From the NCBI GenBank assembly GCA_945871755.1, contig CAMBWV010000065.1, positions 1-6,256 on the forward strand: DNA of 6,256 bases, read 5' to 3'. Below the pieces are notes generated by a model. It had not been told where the DNA came from and made no database searches. It saw nothing but the letters and a program-made list of their open reading frames with translations. Below, piece after piece: positions 6,251-6,256 of this stretch (the stretch's first letter is position 1; each line of letters begins with the position of its first letter). The position numbers and the translations under genes were made by a program. Source of the DNA: an uncultured Bacteroidales bacterium (GTDB lineage Bacteria; Bacteroidota; Bacteroidia; Bacteroidales; Bacteroidaceae).

Positions 6251-6256
6251 GTATCG

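Overview
The window most likely comes from a Bacteroidales (Bacteroidota) chromosome, with a Prevotellaceae-like relative as my best guess. The evidence is the style of the penicillin-binding protein and PhoH sequences, a gene of the Bacteroidota-associated DUF5715 type, weak or absent Shine-Dalgarno sequences, and intergenic TAATTTTG boxes matching the Bacteroidota -7 promoter element (TAnnTTTG). The coding DNA is GC-rich, so long antisense open frames exist that are not genes. No phage, plasmid, CRISPR, IS transposase, tRNA or rRNA is visible.

Layout. Positions 1-169 carry no gene. They hold a perfect 22-bp inverted repeat (87-136) that is probably the terminator of the leftward operon, plus a third copy of its core 12-mer at 17-28. 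Positions 2124-170 are a leftward two-gene operon: a PhoH-like/YbeZ-type ATPase, then purC (SAICAR synthase), joined by a 4-base ATGA overlap. Positions 2125-2579 are a divergent intergenic region with two back-to-back TAATTTTG boxes and an array of small hairpins separated by a TAGTTTCA spacer. Positions 2580-3476 encode a membrane-anchored DUF5715-type protein with an H-x6-D motif and a C-terminal His, resembling the zinc site of LAS/M15 peptidoglycan peptidases. A GC hairpin overlaps its stop codon. Positions 3489-3663 carry a second copy of the hairpin array in the same module order. Positions 3731-6250 encode a complete bifunctional class A penicillin-binding protein (PBP1A-like).

How the genes relate. 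The leftward operon combines RNA-metabolism ATPase and purine synthesis functions. The rightward genes both plausibly act on the cell envelope: the PBP builds peptidoglycan, and the DUF5715 protein may cleave it or bind it. The rightward genes are probably separate transcription units, because a terminator-like hairpin and a repeat array lie between them.

The most unusual element is the pair of direct-repeat hairpin arrays flanking the DUF5715 gene. They share an 80-nt segment with only three differences and look like a composite, REP/BIME-like dispersed palindromic element. I did not find a complete new defence or mobile system.
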